Shown here one piece after another: positions 35,316-46,280 of a stretch of DNA of 64,000 nucleotides. A model generated the notes under the pieces. The model ran no database searches. It saw only the letters and a list, made by a program, of their open reading frames with translations, and was not told where the DNA came from. Source of the stretch: Epichloe hybrida (Eukaryota; Ascomycota; Sordariomycetes; Hypocreales; Clavicipitaceae); the NCBI GenBank assembly GCA_019022495.1, contig JAFEKR010000007.1, forward strand, positions 310,001-374,000. The letters are read 5' to 3'. The translations under genes and the position numbers were made by a program. The first letter of the stretch is position 1. Each line of letters starts with the position of its first letter.

Positions 35316-35990
35316 TTTTGGGACTCTTTGCACTTTTTGGACCTTCTTTTCCTATTCGTTTGGGTCCGAGAATGAGGCGAATTGGCGATCCGTACGTCCG
35401 CCGCTGTCGATTTCTACACAAAACCAGGCAATGAATGGATCGACTGCAGCATTGCCACACCCATGTCCATGCATGACTTGAGAGACTTGAAAGGGCGCCG
35501 TTTACGGAGCACCCCGTAATTTATTGCGCCAAAGCGTTATCGATAAAACCCCGCGTCTCCGATTGTCGCACCGCGAAAGTGCTGCCCGATGACTTCAAAG
35601 TTCCAATTCGGCGGACCATGTGCACACAATGCGGTTTGGAACCAAGTTATGTCATGATGCTTGCTAGCCCATACTCGCAAACGAATACTCTCTACATGTA
35701 CCTTCCACCCTTCCCGTCATACTTTGGGGTGATTAATTACTGCTTCCGCTCCAGAGCAAGTCTGGCCCATCACCACCCCATTTGGCTTTATTCGTACAAT
35801 TGGCCAAAGGGCATCAACCCCTGCATTCATGCACCCAAAACGCCGCCTACTTCCATACAATGAATCGGCCAGACACAACAAAAGCGCAGCAAAGAAATTC
35901 CCCCGTCTTTTTTTTTTCTTATACCGCGTGGTTATACCGCGTGGCTATACCGCGTGGCTATTTCCTTGCAAGTTCCGCCAGAGCGCCATC
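35316..35990. other. Intergenic region: arg8 promoter and atg27 3' flank
   Basis: No gene seen. It holds an imperfect TTACGGAGCACCCCGTAA palindrome at 35502-35519 and a three-copy 13-mer at 35921-35959. Confidence 0.6.
35921..35959 (+). repeat. Three-copy 13-mer ATACCGCGTGGCT
   Basis: Three tandem units, the first with one mismatch, 30 bp downstream of the atg27 stop. Confidence 0.9.
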
Positions 35991-37203
35991 CTAAACCGCG
36001 CTATATCCTCCACGACTCCCTGTGCCTTGAACTGTGTTGAGCACGCGTCTCGTCCAGTCCTTGAACAAGTAGGGCACGTCGCGTATCATGTCACCATGTG
36101 GTAACAAGTCCCAGCCTCTAGCACCATAGCGGTTGTAATTGAGCCAGGATCCAAAAATGAGATATGACGCGATACCCAGGAAGACACTGTGATTTCCGTT
36201 AGCACATTGCACCATTTGCACATGTACAGTGCAACTTTCTCGGGAATGCAAGGTCGGGTGACTCACATTATGACAAACCAAGTGAAAAACCCCCAGTGGG
36301 TGCTTGCATCACCGCCGTCACCCTCGTTATTGTCATCTTTTCCATCTCGTTTTTCGCAGGCATACTTGGTGTGCCATGTTAGTCGCAACACGTCCGCGTC
36401 CTTCTCAGGTTCATAGCTTTCCCAGATCAAAGCGGCATTCTTCTTCTTCAGCTGGTGTTCCGGAAATGATTTGTCCTTGCCGTCGCTGTTGTCGTCCTCG
36501 CCCTTCTCATCGTACTTATTCATGTCCTCGCGTCGGACAAGTTTGGAGTACTTGTCCTCTGAGTCCTCCCATTCCCCTTCGGTACCCTCGTTCTCATCGC
36601 AAAGAAATTCCACAATGGCCTTTTGTTCGCGACGTTCTTTGACGGGTGCATCAAGAGGATGCTTGCCACCTTTCAGTACCAGCCGCAAGCCTTCTTTATG
36701 TGCGTCGCTGTTCGAATCGCTGCCATTCAGTCTCGTAGCTTCGTATTCGAATTGGGATCCGCCCACGTTCTCCAACGCGCCGGAGATGGCGGTCACAGTT
36801 TCGACAATGTCGGTGTCGCCTTGAATCAATCGCTGAATGGCACACACTGTTGAATCAAGTATGAAGGTCAGGTCAGAGTTTACCCCCGTGGTACCACCGT
36901 CCCGTAGGTTCGACACGTAGAAGGAATCGACATACCTCTTGTGCCATTCGGACACTCTTCCTTGGATTTACTCTTGCCGCTTTTTTTTAGTGGTCCACAA
37001 ACATCCAAGGTATATGTCGTATTATGATACGTGTGCGTCACTGAGTCGTACTTGGACGTTAAAACTGAATGAGGTCCCTTTAGCTTCTCCAAGTTGAACT
37101 TGTAGCCGTCGATGAGGATATTTTCGCAGTGCAGCATAGCTAAGCTGGACAAAGGCGCAAAGCTGAGCGACAGAAGAACTGCCGATACCGAAGGCGATTG
37201 CAT
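35991..37203 (-). CDS. atg27: Autophagy-related protein 27
   Basis: Type I membrane protein needed for Atg9 trafficking in autophagy and the Cvt route. Three exons: 36936-37203, 36267-36846 and 35991-36186, giving 347 residues. A signal peptide (about 1-22, VLLSLSFAPLSSLA) precedes a Cys-containing lumenal MRH-like domain beginning with CENILIDGYKFNLEKLKGP. A long acidic/charged lumenal insert (Asp/Glu/Lys-rich) follows, then one transmembrane helix (about 280-300) assembled across the second intron, and a short cytosolic tail ending GSRGGYSAV. Joining the exons restores the family motif LFGSWLNYNRYGARGWDLLPHGD-like region. ATG 37203 was chosen for the signal peptide; the open frame upstream uses non-ATG codons. 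Confidence 0.93.
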
Positions 37204-38182
37204 CGGAACGAAGTTTGTGCGTAAAGATGAGACAAAAGACAAAAGGCCACAGAAGGAAGAAGCGGATCGTCTGCGGGATGACAGAGAAAGAAAGAGCAAG
37301 AAACGGCCTACCGCTATGCTGGTAAAGAAAGAAAAAGAGGGAAAAGGACGAGAATGCACCACTCGATCCCGCAATATCTCAGGATGAGATGGTCCTGTTG
37401 GAGATGCAGATATCAAAGCTGTCTTGGAGAAGGATGGTCGAGGGCTCCCGTGACACGGTCATGGAGTCGTGAGTCGTGACCCAGCGAGCGTCATGGCGGA
37501 CCTCCGGTGGAGACCGACACGTGACGCGCCCCAGACGCCAAGTCCTCACCTTCCATCTTCGCAGCCAGCATCTGCTACACCAACAATGTAATGTCATGGG
37601 AGCTCATTTGTTCAACACAGTCCGTGCAAACCACATTTACAAACCACATATAACAACAAGGCGCAAACTCTATTTCTCGGGCCTCATTTCACAACCATTA
37701 TGCATGCTCTAAAACTAGAGACTGTACTATACAAAAACCACTTTTCTGCCAAAAGTATTGTAAACGCCATGCTGGATTCGTATAATAGAGAGTTCCAACC
37801 AAGGCCAGTCATCCACCCCCGAGCTCCCTTTCGCTCTTGCAATACATAGCGCGCCTCGAAACAGTTCCATGGGGTATTTCAATTACCACGTCAGACCGGC
37901 GTAGCAGCGGGACAAAACCAATAGACAAAGGAAAGAAGAGGACGCATTCGACAATAGTAGATATGACAAGGACCAAGAAGAAAAAGGGAGCATGAAGCAA
38001 CAAAACAAGAGAATATTGAAAGCCAACTTAGCGTAGCACAGCCTTGCACCATGAACTCCATTACCATCCCCTTCTCCGCGGGACAGACCGCCTGATGTAT
38101 GTTCGTTGTCGTCGTCCTCTTCGCGCATGATGATTATGCTTCCAAACCAGGTCCACCACCAGAGTCAAGTCAATACAATGTT
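37204..38182. other. Intergenic region: atg27 promoter and SPT20 3' flank
   Basis: About 980 bp. No gene supported. The part nearest atg27 is purine-rich on the plus strand. Confidence 0.6.
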
Positions 38183-38807
38183 CTACATTCCTTGGTGTCC
38201 CATCATGCCGCCCATCCCTTGCATAGTAGCTTGCTGCTGTTGCTGTTGCTGCTGTTGCTGCTGTTGCTGCTGCTGCATCATCATTTGTTGTTGCTGAGCC
38301 CGTCGTTGCGCCATAGTTTGTTGGAGCATTTGCTGAGCTTGGATGAAGGAAGATTGCTTCATCTTGTCAAGTGTATCTTGAGGAACGTTCTCGGCGCTGC
38401 CAAATTTAGCAACTGCACCTTGCATCAGCCGTGAATAGATCTGCCTAGCACTGAGCTGAATCTGCGCTTGCAAAGGATTGGCACCCATCTGTGGCTGTTG
38501 GGGTTGGCCTTGTTGTTGTTGTTGGTGTTGCTGCTGTGGATGATGCTGTTGCTGTTGCTGTTGTTGCTGCTGCTGCTGCTGCATTTGCATAGCTGCAAAT
38601 GCTTGCATGTTCGCGTTGTTGCCATTCATCATCTGCCCGCTCACCTGTCTCTGCATAGGATTACCCATCTGCCCCATCCTAGCGATTTGTTGTATTTGTG
38701 CTTGCATTTGTGGTGTCATCTGCCGCAGCTGGTTATTTTGCATATTCTGCTGCAATTGTGCGTATTGTTGAGCGAGCTGCTGTTGCTGCTGTGGCGTCAT
38801 CATGCCG

Positions 38808-38845
<38 letters not shown>

Positions 38846-41356
38846 TTGCTGTTGTTGCTGTTGCTGCTGCATCAACATTTGTCGTTGCATCATTTGCATG
38901 ACTTGTTGCTGTTGGGGCGTCATTCCCTGCGTGTTCATACCACCGTTGGCACTTCCATTTTGCAGGGCAGCGAGCTGCTGCTGCTGCTGCTGCTGTGCAA
39001 TAGCTCGTTGTTGGGCAGCCATTTGCGCCGCAAACATCTGTTGTTGACTGTGGTTCATGCCTTGTTGGTTCATCATCATAGCCTGGCCCATTTGCGAATT
39101 CTGAGCCATCATATTAGGCGGTGGGCTAGCTTGTGACATGCGTGGCGTAGCTGCCATGGCTTGTCGGTTGATAGGCGTACCATGAGCCATGTTTGGGGTT
39201 GAATTGGGCATACGAGGAGTGCCGGAGTGATGACTTTGCTGGCTGCCCCTGGCGGACATGTTGTGAGCCATGGGCACCGACATCTGGCCGTTCTGAACGA
39301 CGGATGGCGGTCGCGGAGGACTGGTTGCCATGCTCGAGTTAGTCTGTTGCATAGGGACGCTGCCCACCATGGGCGAGGACATATTCTGTGGTGTTCCTTG
39401 CCTGATGACCGGCGAAGAGGCAGCTGTAGCTTGTGTAATTTGGGCCTGGAAACGAGGTTGAGCAGAACCCTGGATGTTGTTCGCCATGGAATTTTGGCCG
39501 CCCGCAGCCACGCCGTTTGACACATTGGCACCCGTCTTATTTTGCGTTGGATGAGCATGCTGGGCTGGCTGTGTCTGTGGTTGTGATGCTTGCGTTTGTT
39601 GTTGCTGCTGCTGCTGCTGCTGAGCTTGGGCTTGAGCCTGGTTCTGAGCAGCAGAAGCAGCGGCGGCATTCCGTGCTGCCAGAGCCTGTCTCTGTTGCTC
39701 TTGTCGTAGCTGGTTCTCTCTGAGAGCAGTTTCACGTCTTTGTCGATCAGCCTCTACCTGTTGTCGCTGGGCCTGTGCCATCTGCTCTTGCCTCTGAGCT
39801 TGTAACCGTCGATCATTTTCTTGTTGCTTGATTTTTTCCTGTTCCTTCTTCTCAGCATGATCTCGTTTGATGTCCTCAATGACCTTGAACCTCTCGAATC
39901 TTGGCTCAAATGTGGCAGCTCCAGGTTGCGCCTCAGAATCGGCCCCGCTGGTGCCCTGAGCGCTTGAAGAGTTTCCACCCAATCTTTCATCCAACGTCAG
40001 CATATATCGTTCCTGATCCGCTGCTGCAGCCTCGTCAGCAGCCATCTCAGCAACGGTTCTCTTGCGAGTCTTTGGCTGCGGCGGCGGTTCGGAGTGGCGC
40101 GGGTCTGAAAATGCGTCCAGCAATGCAATCGTCTCCTCAATACTGCGCGTCGGTTCCAGGTAGAGTGGTGGAAGGGTTGCTAGCAGGATTTGACCCTCGG
40201 CGGCGTAAATATCGCTCGGCTCCAACTCCATTTTCTCCTTCTTGGGGCGCTTGCTACCCGGCGGCGGCATGGAGCTTGCTGTTGGCGTAGGCGGTACAAG
40301 CGACAATGGGGTCGAAGGAGGACCAAGGGAAGGCGCATCAGTGTTGCCTTTACCAGCACCTCTCGGCGTGCTAATCTTAATTCGCAGGTCGTTTTGCAAG
40401 GTCTCCGGAGTCGGAAGCAAAACGCGAGTGAAGACTCGTGGTTTTGACACCGTCTTTCCTTCCGAGGGCTCTGATGGCTGGGCAGGGGCGGGCATGGCTT
40501 CTTTGTCCTTGTCGTGCTCCTGCTTTTCTTTTCCCCCGTCAATGATATCTTTGTCATCGGTGCCATTCTCCAGACCCTGTCCATCTTTGGGAAACGCGAC
40601 GTACGGAGAAGGCGTCAGATACTGGTTGTAGTTGTGAATAGAGCCTGGCAGTACGCTGCTGGAAGTGGAGGTGGGTTTTGCGACGTCTTTGGTCTGTGTG
40701 CTTGGTCGGTGATCGTGTACTTCAACAATGAGACAACCATCGTAAAAAGGTACATTGTAATCGATGAATAGAGGTAGAAGGTCGTGCGGTATGGTTTGTT
40801 CTCTAAGATGTTTGATAAATATGCCCATTGGTGATGTGTATGTGAACACTCCGACTTGTGCATCGAATCGGAACCCTGTGGCGTGTAGATGAACAACTAG
40901 AGATGGCGAAGAGCCTCGGAATTTACGTAGAACCCCCCTGTGTGTTAGTTCTGTACACAGTACTTCTTGGTTAGCCGGCTGTCGCCTTTCCGGTATTTGG
41001 GCATACATATGGGGAGATGGCGTACGAGAAGGTGCAAGTCCAATTCCGTGGTGGCTGGTCCCGGCAGAGAAGGAACCGGTACGCATGCCGGCACTGTCTC
41101 GCGAGCGTCTACCTGCCGCTTGAATTGACGTCTCGCGCCGCGTTGGGTTGACTGGGCGTACCGTGGAGGCGGTGATGGACCGGTCGCTTGCCGAGTTGGG
41201 GGCCTGCCTCGCGCTCGCAGGCTGACTCCTGTGTGACATGGATGGCGAGGGCGACGAGTTCAATGATGTGATACCATTCGTCTGAATGCCAGGCGGAGCA
41301 GGTCGTTTAATCTTGGCCGCGCCATTTTGCTGGACGACGGGGCTGGCGGGGGCCAT
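38183..41356 (-). CDS. spt20: SAGA complex subunit SPT20, polyglutamine-rich
   Basis: Structural subunit of the SAGA transcription co-activator. Single exon of 1057 residues. The conserved Spt20 domain lies at about 110-240, with GIFIKHLREQTIPHDLLPL and PFYDGCLIVEVHDHR. A Ser/Pro-rich N-terminus precedes it. A Lys/Glu-rich helix (about 490-560) follows. The C-terminal half is dominated by Gln, including a run of 20 glutamines at 38810-38869 and several shorter runs. The ATG at 41356 was chosen because the frame upstream has no ATG and reads through a tandem repeat. Gln codons are mixed CAG/CAA, so only some runs are pure CAG/CTG microsatellites. The family call is firm. Confidence 0.92.
38810..38869 (-). 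repeat. Polyglutamine tract (20 codons) within SPT20
   Basis: In-frame CAG/CAA run of 20 codons flanked by Met and Gly. It is likely length-polymorphic. Confidence 0.9.
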
Positions 41357-41400
41357 GATGGCTCGCGATGGCTCGCGATGGCTCGCGATGGCCCGCGATG
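41357..41400 (-). repeat. Four-copy 10-mer directly upstream of the SPT20 ATG
   Basis: GATGGCTCGC-type unit repeated four times in the plus orientation, immediately before the start codon. It keeps the frame open upstream but contains no in-frame ATG. Confidence 0.9.
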
Positions 41401-42335
41401 CCGTCCACGGCAAGTGACGGTTCCCGCGCTCAGTAGTTGGGCCGCTGGTTTATCAGAGCGAAGATGCTATGGGCGCCAACATCGATGCCCCGAGACGGGC
41501 CGGGGGGCTGGGTCGTAGGTAGGCTTGACGATGATGATGCGTCCAACACAGGCTATTACTGTAGGCGGACGTGTGCTGATGATGTTGCGAGTCGAGCCGG
41601 GGACTTATAAACTTATAAGCTAGTGGATTGCGGAGACTTGAGTTTGAGTGTTCGAATCCGATAAAAAGTTAGCGAGCGAAGGTTCGACCCGTGCAGGGCA
41701 GGGCGGTGAAAAGGGCGACGGCGAAGAACAAAGGACCACAGGTCATTGAACCATGGCAGATGGCCAAGCACATTCACGACTCTGCTATAGCCGTAATATC
41801 AATCAAGCGACGCCGACGCGGCGCGTTGCACCCCGTGTAATACCAGGCATTTGGTCCTTGATGAGCTTCCGCTTGTTGGCTGCCGCAACCCTGCGCCGTC
41901 GACTGCCTGATGCGCATCCGGCCATCACGTGACTGCAGCCATCAGGCCGACTGAGTTCATCATCAGTTTGTACATGTAGATTTGTCATTTTCTTGGTGAA
42001 CAGCTGCAGCCGACCGAAGCCCAACAAGTGATACGACTTTCGGAACATAACAAAAACTGCTCTTTCAGAAACTACAATCTTTTATTCGACCCAACATACT
42101 CGTCCAAAGAGGGCGAAATATATGCCCCCACCCCCCACCAGGCATGCGAACGTCGGCTCTCCGAATTTGAACAATGCTACATACGTTCACCAATTCCGTT
42201 TTTCAAACAAGACTGGCAGTCACTGCACATGTCACATGTGCATAAGTCACTAATCTACCTATGCTCCTCCGGCTCAACCAGAGCACTGCCGGAAATCCAT
42301 ACTTTGAGTAAGCTATATACTGGGCAAACCGTGTC
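41357..42335. other. Intergenic region: SPT20 promoter and pex22-like 3' flank
   Basis: Besides the 10-mer repeat, no feature is supported. Two TTCGAATCC/TTCGACCC motifs at about 41654 and 41682 recall tRNA T-loops, but no T-stem or acceptor stem pairs. Confidence 0.6.
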
Positions 42336-43712
42336 TTATTCCCGTCCCTGAACTCGTCGAGCCCAATCGTCGTGTACCCGCATGCCATCGACCACCACAA
42401 CTCCACGCCCGCGTCCAACTCGCTCGGGTCTTTGCCACCACTTCTCAGGCCTGGCGATTCTTTCAGCCTCGGATTCACTGTCTGCCAACCCACCGGATCC
42501 GCCCTCGGCGCCGACAACAAGGATGATGTCATGTCGCATCCAGGTCTGAAGACTGGTGATTGTACTTCCGTTATCTCCACTCAGGGACTCCTGCAGATAC
42601 AGCGTTTCGGGCTGAATATGACGGAGAATATGGACATGGCCGCTTGGTGTGGTAAACGGTAAAATTCTTGTTTCCTTGTCTACCAGGGTTAGAGCTTGCG
42701 AGTAAAGTGCGTTGTACACTGCGTTCGTTGGAGCAATCCTATTTGACCACTGTTAGTACCCGCAAAACCCTGGTCATTCCGCCACGCAACGGCTTATGGA
42801 CTTACAAAGGGCTCTTGGTCTCCTCTCCAGGAGTTTGGGCTTGACAATGACTAATGTTAGAAAATGATGAGCTAAGCGAGGCAGGCGGGAGGTTACTAGA
42901 AGTACCATCCAGCGTGGACTCCTTAAGATCTGGAGCATAAATCAAGATATAGAGTTTGACCCTCGAAAAGTCGTTGTGGCGAGGGATATGGGATAAAATG
43001 GACTATAACCACATCAGCCTCGATACGTCATTCGTAAATAGCAACCCGTCCCAAAAGGAAAAAAAAGGAAGAAAAAAAAAAGAATTCAACATACAGCCAG
43101 TTCATGCGTGCCATCATTACTGAAGTCGAAAAAATTGGTATCTGCCGAAACCACGATGGCCACCGTCTTCCGTCTTTTGTCACCAGACATGGGGGCACGT
43201 TCCTTCTTTGCGTCAGCCTCCTCAGACCATGGGTTCTCGACATAGGCCTTGTCTTCCTCGCGTATAGATGCCAAGGCTTTGCCCATAGCAGCCCCCGCAG
43301 CGGCCACTCCAGCTGCGACTGTCTTTCCAGTCGAGTCGAAGAACTGCTGAGGACTCGGTGTTCTCCGTAGGGCGCCAGACATGCGTGCCCCCCACCCAGG
43401 CGCAGACACATCACTGTGAGCGGTAGCTACGCCATAGGACACAGCGTCGTCAGCTTGCTGTTGGTGATGTGGCGGAGGCGGATCGGGCGTCTTTGGGTCG
43501 CGACTCGATGCGCCATACGGCGGGTTGTCTCCGTAATCAGCATTCTCGTAGTCCAAACCGGGCTCGTGATCGAAAACATTCTCATTCTCGTCCTTGTGCT
43601 GACTCCATACCCAGGCGGCCAGCCCTGCAGTGGCAACTGTGACCGTGACAGCAAGAGGCACCCAGTGGCTCCAGACCCCTCGCCGGGAGGATCCGCGATC
43701 GTTTGGTGACAT
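42336..43712 (-). CDS. pex22l: PEX22-like peroxisomal membrane protein
   Basis: Likely membrane anchor for the ubiquitin-conjugating enzyme Pex4 in peroxisomal receptor recycling. Three exons: 43095-43712, 42806-43002 and 42336-42738, giving 405 residues. One N-terminal transmembrane helix (about 15-37, WVPLAVTVTVATAGLAAWVW) follows a short basic tail. A low-complexity acidic/Pro-rich linker comes next, then a Rossmann-like soluble domain starting KTVAIVVSADTNFFDFSNDG. The C-terminus contains DIILVVGAEGGSGGLADSESE and a Trp/Arg-rich end. I recognise the overall layout of the fungal PEX22-like family rather than a diagnostic motif. Gene structure is firm, the name less so. Confidence 0.75.
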
Positions 43713-44306
43713 TTATGCAGTGAAGGAGTATCGCATCTCCAGGCAGGGTCTGGCAAGGCGAGACAGCCCAAGATGCAATCCAGTCGATTCCTCTTGGATG
43801 TGGCGCAGTTACAGATTTCCTGGAACGACGTCGTAGATTGTTGATTTAATGCGGAGCAGGTTACACACATCAGGGCATACAGCAGCCCCGTTTGACGTTT
43901 TAACAAGTCTGGTGGATGGGTGCGTGTCGTGTCGTCGTCAATGTCAACAATGGGGTGGGCCGCAAGTCTAGCAGCCCAGCAACGCATGTGGTTGGCCCGA
44001 GGTATTACACCCAACCACCTTGTGAAAGCGGAAGCATGAAAGATCCGGCTGCCGAGAATGGGAGAGGCAACAGGGGCCAGATTCACGGAGCACGACAGCC
44101 ACACCTATCAGCCACAATGACACAGGACCTAGCCCCTCTCGTTCCACAGAAGGCTTGGATAAGTCTGAGCATCAACTTTGGGACAGAGAAAAGTCGACTG
44201 CCCAAACTCAACTGCACACAATTGGAGGCTCACCTCTCGATTGAAAAGCCAAGGAGATCAAGTTCAGCAGTTGGCCAAGTAGCGGCCAGGGCAGCAACAC
44301 CATAAA
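43713..44306. other. Divergent promoter region between pex22-like and gcd1
   Basis: 594 bp shared by two divergent genes. No coding or regulatory element is called. Confidence 0.6.
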
Positions 44307-46280
44307 ATGCCCCACGCCATGTCGATGCCCTCTACAGGGCTTCAGGCGCTTATCCTTTGCGGACCAGGATCGTCTTTTTCGACTTTCACCTCAAACCCCG
44401 ATGAGAACCCAAAGGCTCTTCTGCCAGTCGCCAACCGACCTATGGTCTGGTTTCCCATTGACTTCTGTCATCGCATGGGCATTACAGGTAGGTTGTGTGA
44501 TGGAGAGGCCTCAAAAAAAATTCCTCACCGGACGACTTTGTTTTGGAGGAGAATATACATATAGAGCATCTCTTTGTAATGAAGCTAGAAACACGGTTCT
44601 GGGAGAAGAAGCATACTAACTCACTGCAGATATCACACTCATATGCCCTCCATCGTCCTCCAAGGCCATGAACTCGGCATTCAGCATAAATCCTTTCCTA
44701 ACAGGTCTTCCTCTTCCCCAGCCCGATATTCTCTCACCTAAAGATCTGATCTCAACACGGGAACTGCTGAAATTCTTCGTCTGCCAGAAGTCCGCGATCT
44801 TGTCAAGTCGGACTTCGTCGTCCTCCCATGCGACTTGGTCTGTGAACTAGGTGGCGACAAGCTTCTACAAGCCTGGATGGTCAAGTCCGCAAGCCTCGCA
44901 GATCTCCTTGGCAAAGGACATTGCACGAAAGGCCACGAGGTTCAACACAGCGGTGGCCTAGGAGTCTGGTACAACACCAAATCTGCGACGCCGGTCAAAG
45001 GCGAAGAGACCGACTTCATCGTTACAACACATCTGCAGTCCTCGCACGGAGACACCGAAAAGAGATCCGTCTTTCCCAACCTCTCGAAACTGGTCTACTC
45101 TGTTCCTACGGACTCACTGAACGATCTCATGGAGGAGAAGAAGTCCTTGCCAATTCGCCACGGGCTGCTGCGCGCACATCCCCGCCTACGAATGTACACT
45201 TCTCACCGCGATGCTCACATCTACATATTTCCTCGCTGGGTCATGGATTTCGTCAGGGAAAACGAGCGATTGGACAGCATCGGAGAGGACGTGATCGGAT
45301 GGTGGGCCAAAGCGGGATGGCAGGCCGGGCTTGCTGACAAGCTTCAGATTACATCACTTTGCAGCAACAGCACCAGCACCAAGGCTGCTGAGGATGACAA
45401 TGACTCCATGTCAGATAGCGTCAAATCCACACACGATTCGGACTCAAGAGCCACAGATAGAGAAGTTAGCAAGGATCCAAATGCGGTATCTGGCGAGGCC
45501 AACTCGACACAGCACGTTTACACACAAAAGAAAAGCACAAATGTCCCCCCCTTGCTTGCATACATCCACTCGGGCGAAGGACAAGAAAAAGCTCCCACGA
45601 TCCGTCGGGTTGACACCGCTCCACTCCTTCTCGCCACGTCCCTCCAACTGGCTAAGCTCGAATCAATCGAGGAAGTCGGGCCCGAGGCAGCTTCTCCCTT
45701 TGCACATCCCAGAAAAGTTGCTTACCCGGAGGGTGTCAAGCCCCGTACTACAATCACCAAAACAGATAGTTTGATCGCCGAGAACGTCACAGTGGAAGAG
45801 AAAACGGCCATCAAGGAATCCGTCATAGGAGCCAACTGCCAGATCAAAGAGGGCGCCAAACTCTCTCAGTGCCTCTTGATGGATGGCGTCCTCATCGGAA
45901 AGGGCTGTAAATTGACAAAGTGCATATTGGGAAAGAGGTGCGTCATTGGAGATTATTCAATTCTTACAGACTGTGAAGTCCAGGAGAACTTGTTAGTCGA
46001 GCCAAAGAGTATGTTGAAACCTTTCCCGTCTTTGCATCTTTCCCCCACGATGAAGACAACCTTGGAACTGGAAGACTTTTATTGTCACACACATTCAATT
46101 CTGGTTGCAGGCACTTCGACATGATTGATCATTACTAACAAAATTTCTTCAGCTGAGGACAAGGATAACAAACTCATGAGCTCCGAGGGCTTAGAGGCAA
46201 CCGAGGCCGAGATGAACGAGGTTCTTATGGACGTCGACCGCGAAGTTGCAGCGGTAGCGGACGATGCTATAGAGAACTAG
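44307..46280 (+). pseudogene. gcd1: Translation initiation factor eIF2B gamma subunit, carrying a one-base frameshift (probably a sequence error)
   Basis: Catalytic-subcomplex member of the eIF2B guanine-nucleotide exchange factor, essential in yeast. Exons: 44307-44487, 44630-46008 and 46153-46280. The N-terminal nucleotidyltransferase-like domain begins LQALILCGPGSSF ... NPKALLPVANRPMVWFPIDFC. The C-terminal left-handed beta-helix is seen in the hexapeptide region around IKESVIGANCQIKEGAKLSQ. The reading frame changes from frame 1 to frame 0 at about 44752-44757: DILSPKDLIS is followed, one base short, by TGTAEILRLPEVRDLV in the other frame. Adding one base would give 562 codons plus stop. 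No splice choice repairs this, because the alternative frame has a TAA. Since the gene is essential and otherwise intact, I think a sequencing or assembly deletion is more likely than a real pseudogene. Confidence 0.88.

Noticed and set aside
38468..39136. Leu/His-rich 222-residue plus-strand ORF opposite SPT20
   Set aside because: Antisense translation of CAG/CAA repeats.
41650..41695. TTCGAATCC and TTCGACCC boxes resembling tRNA B-boxes
   Set aside because: Stems do not pair, and no A-box with suitable spacing is visible.
42203..42662. ORFs on both strands around the pex22-like third exon
   Set aside because: They overlap the supported exon 42336-42738 in other frames and lack motifs.
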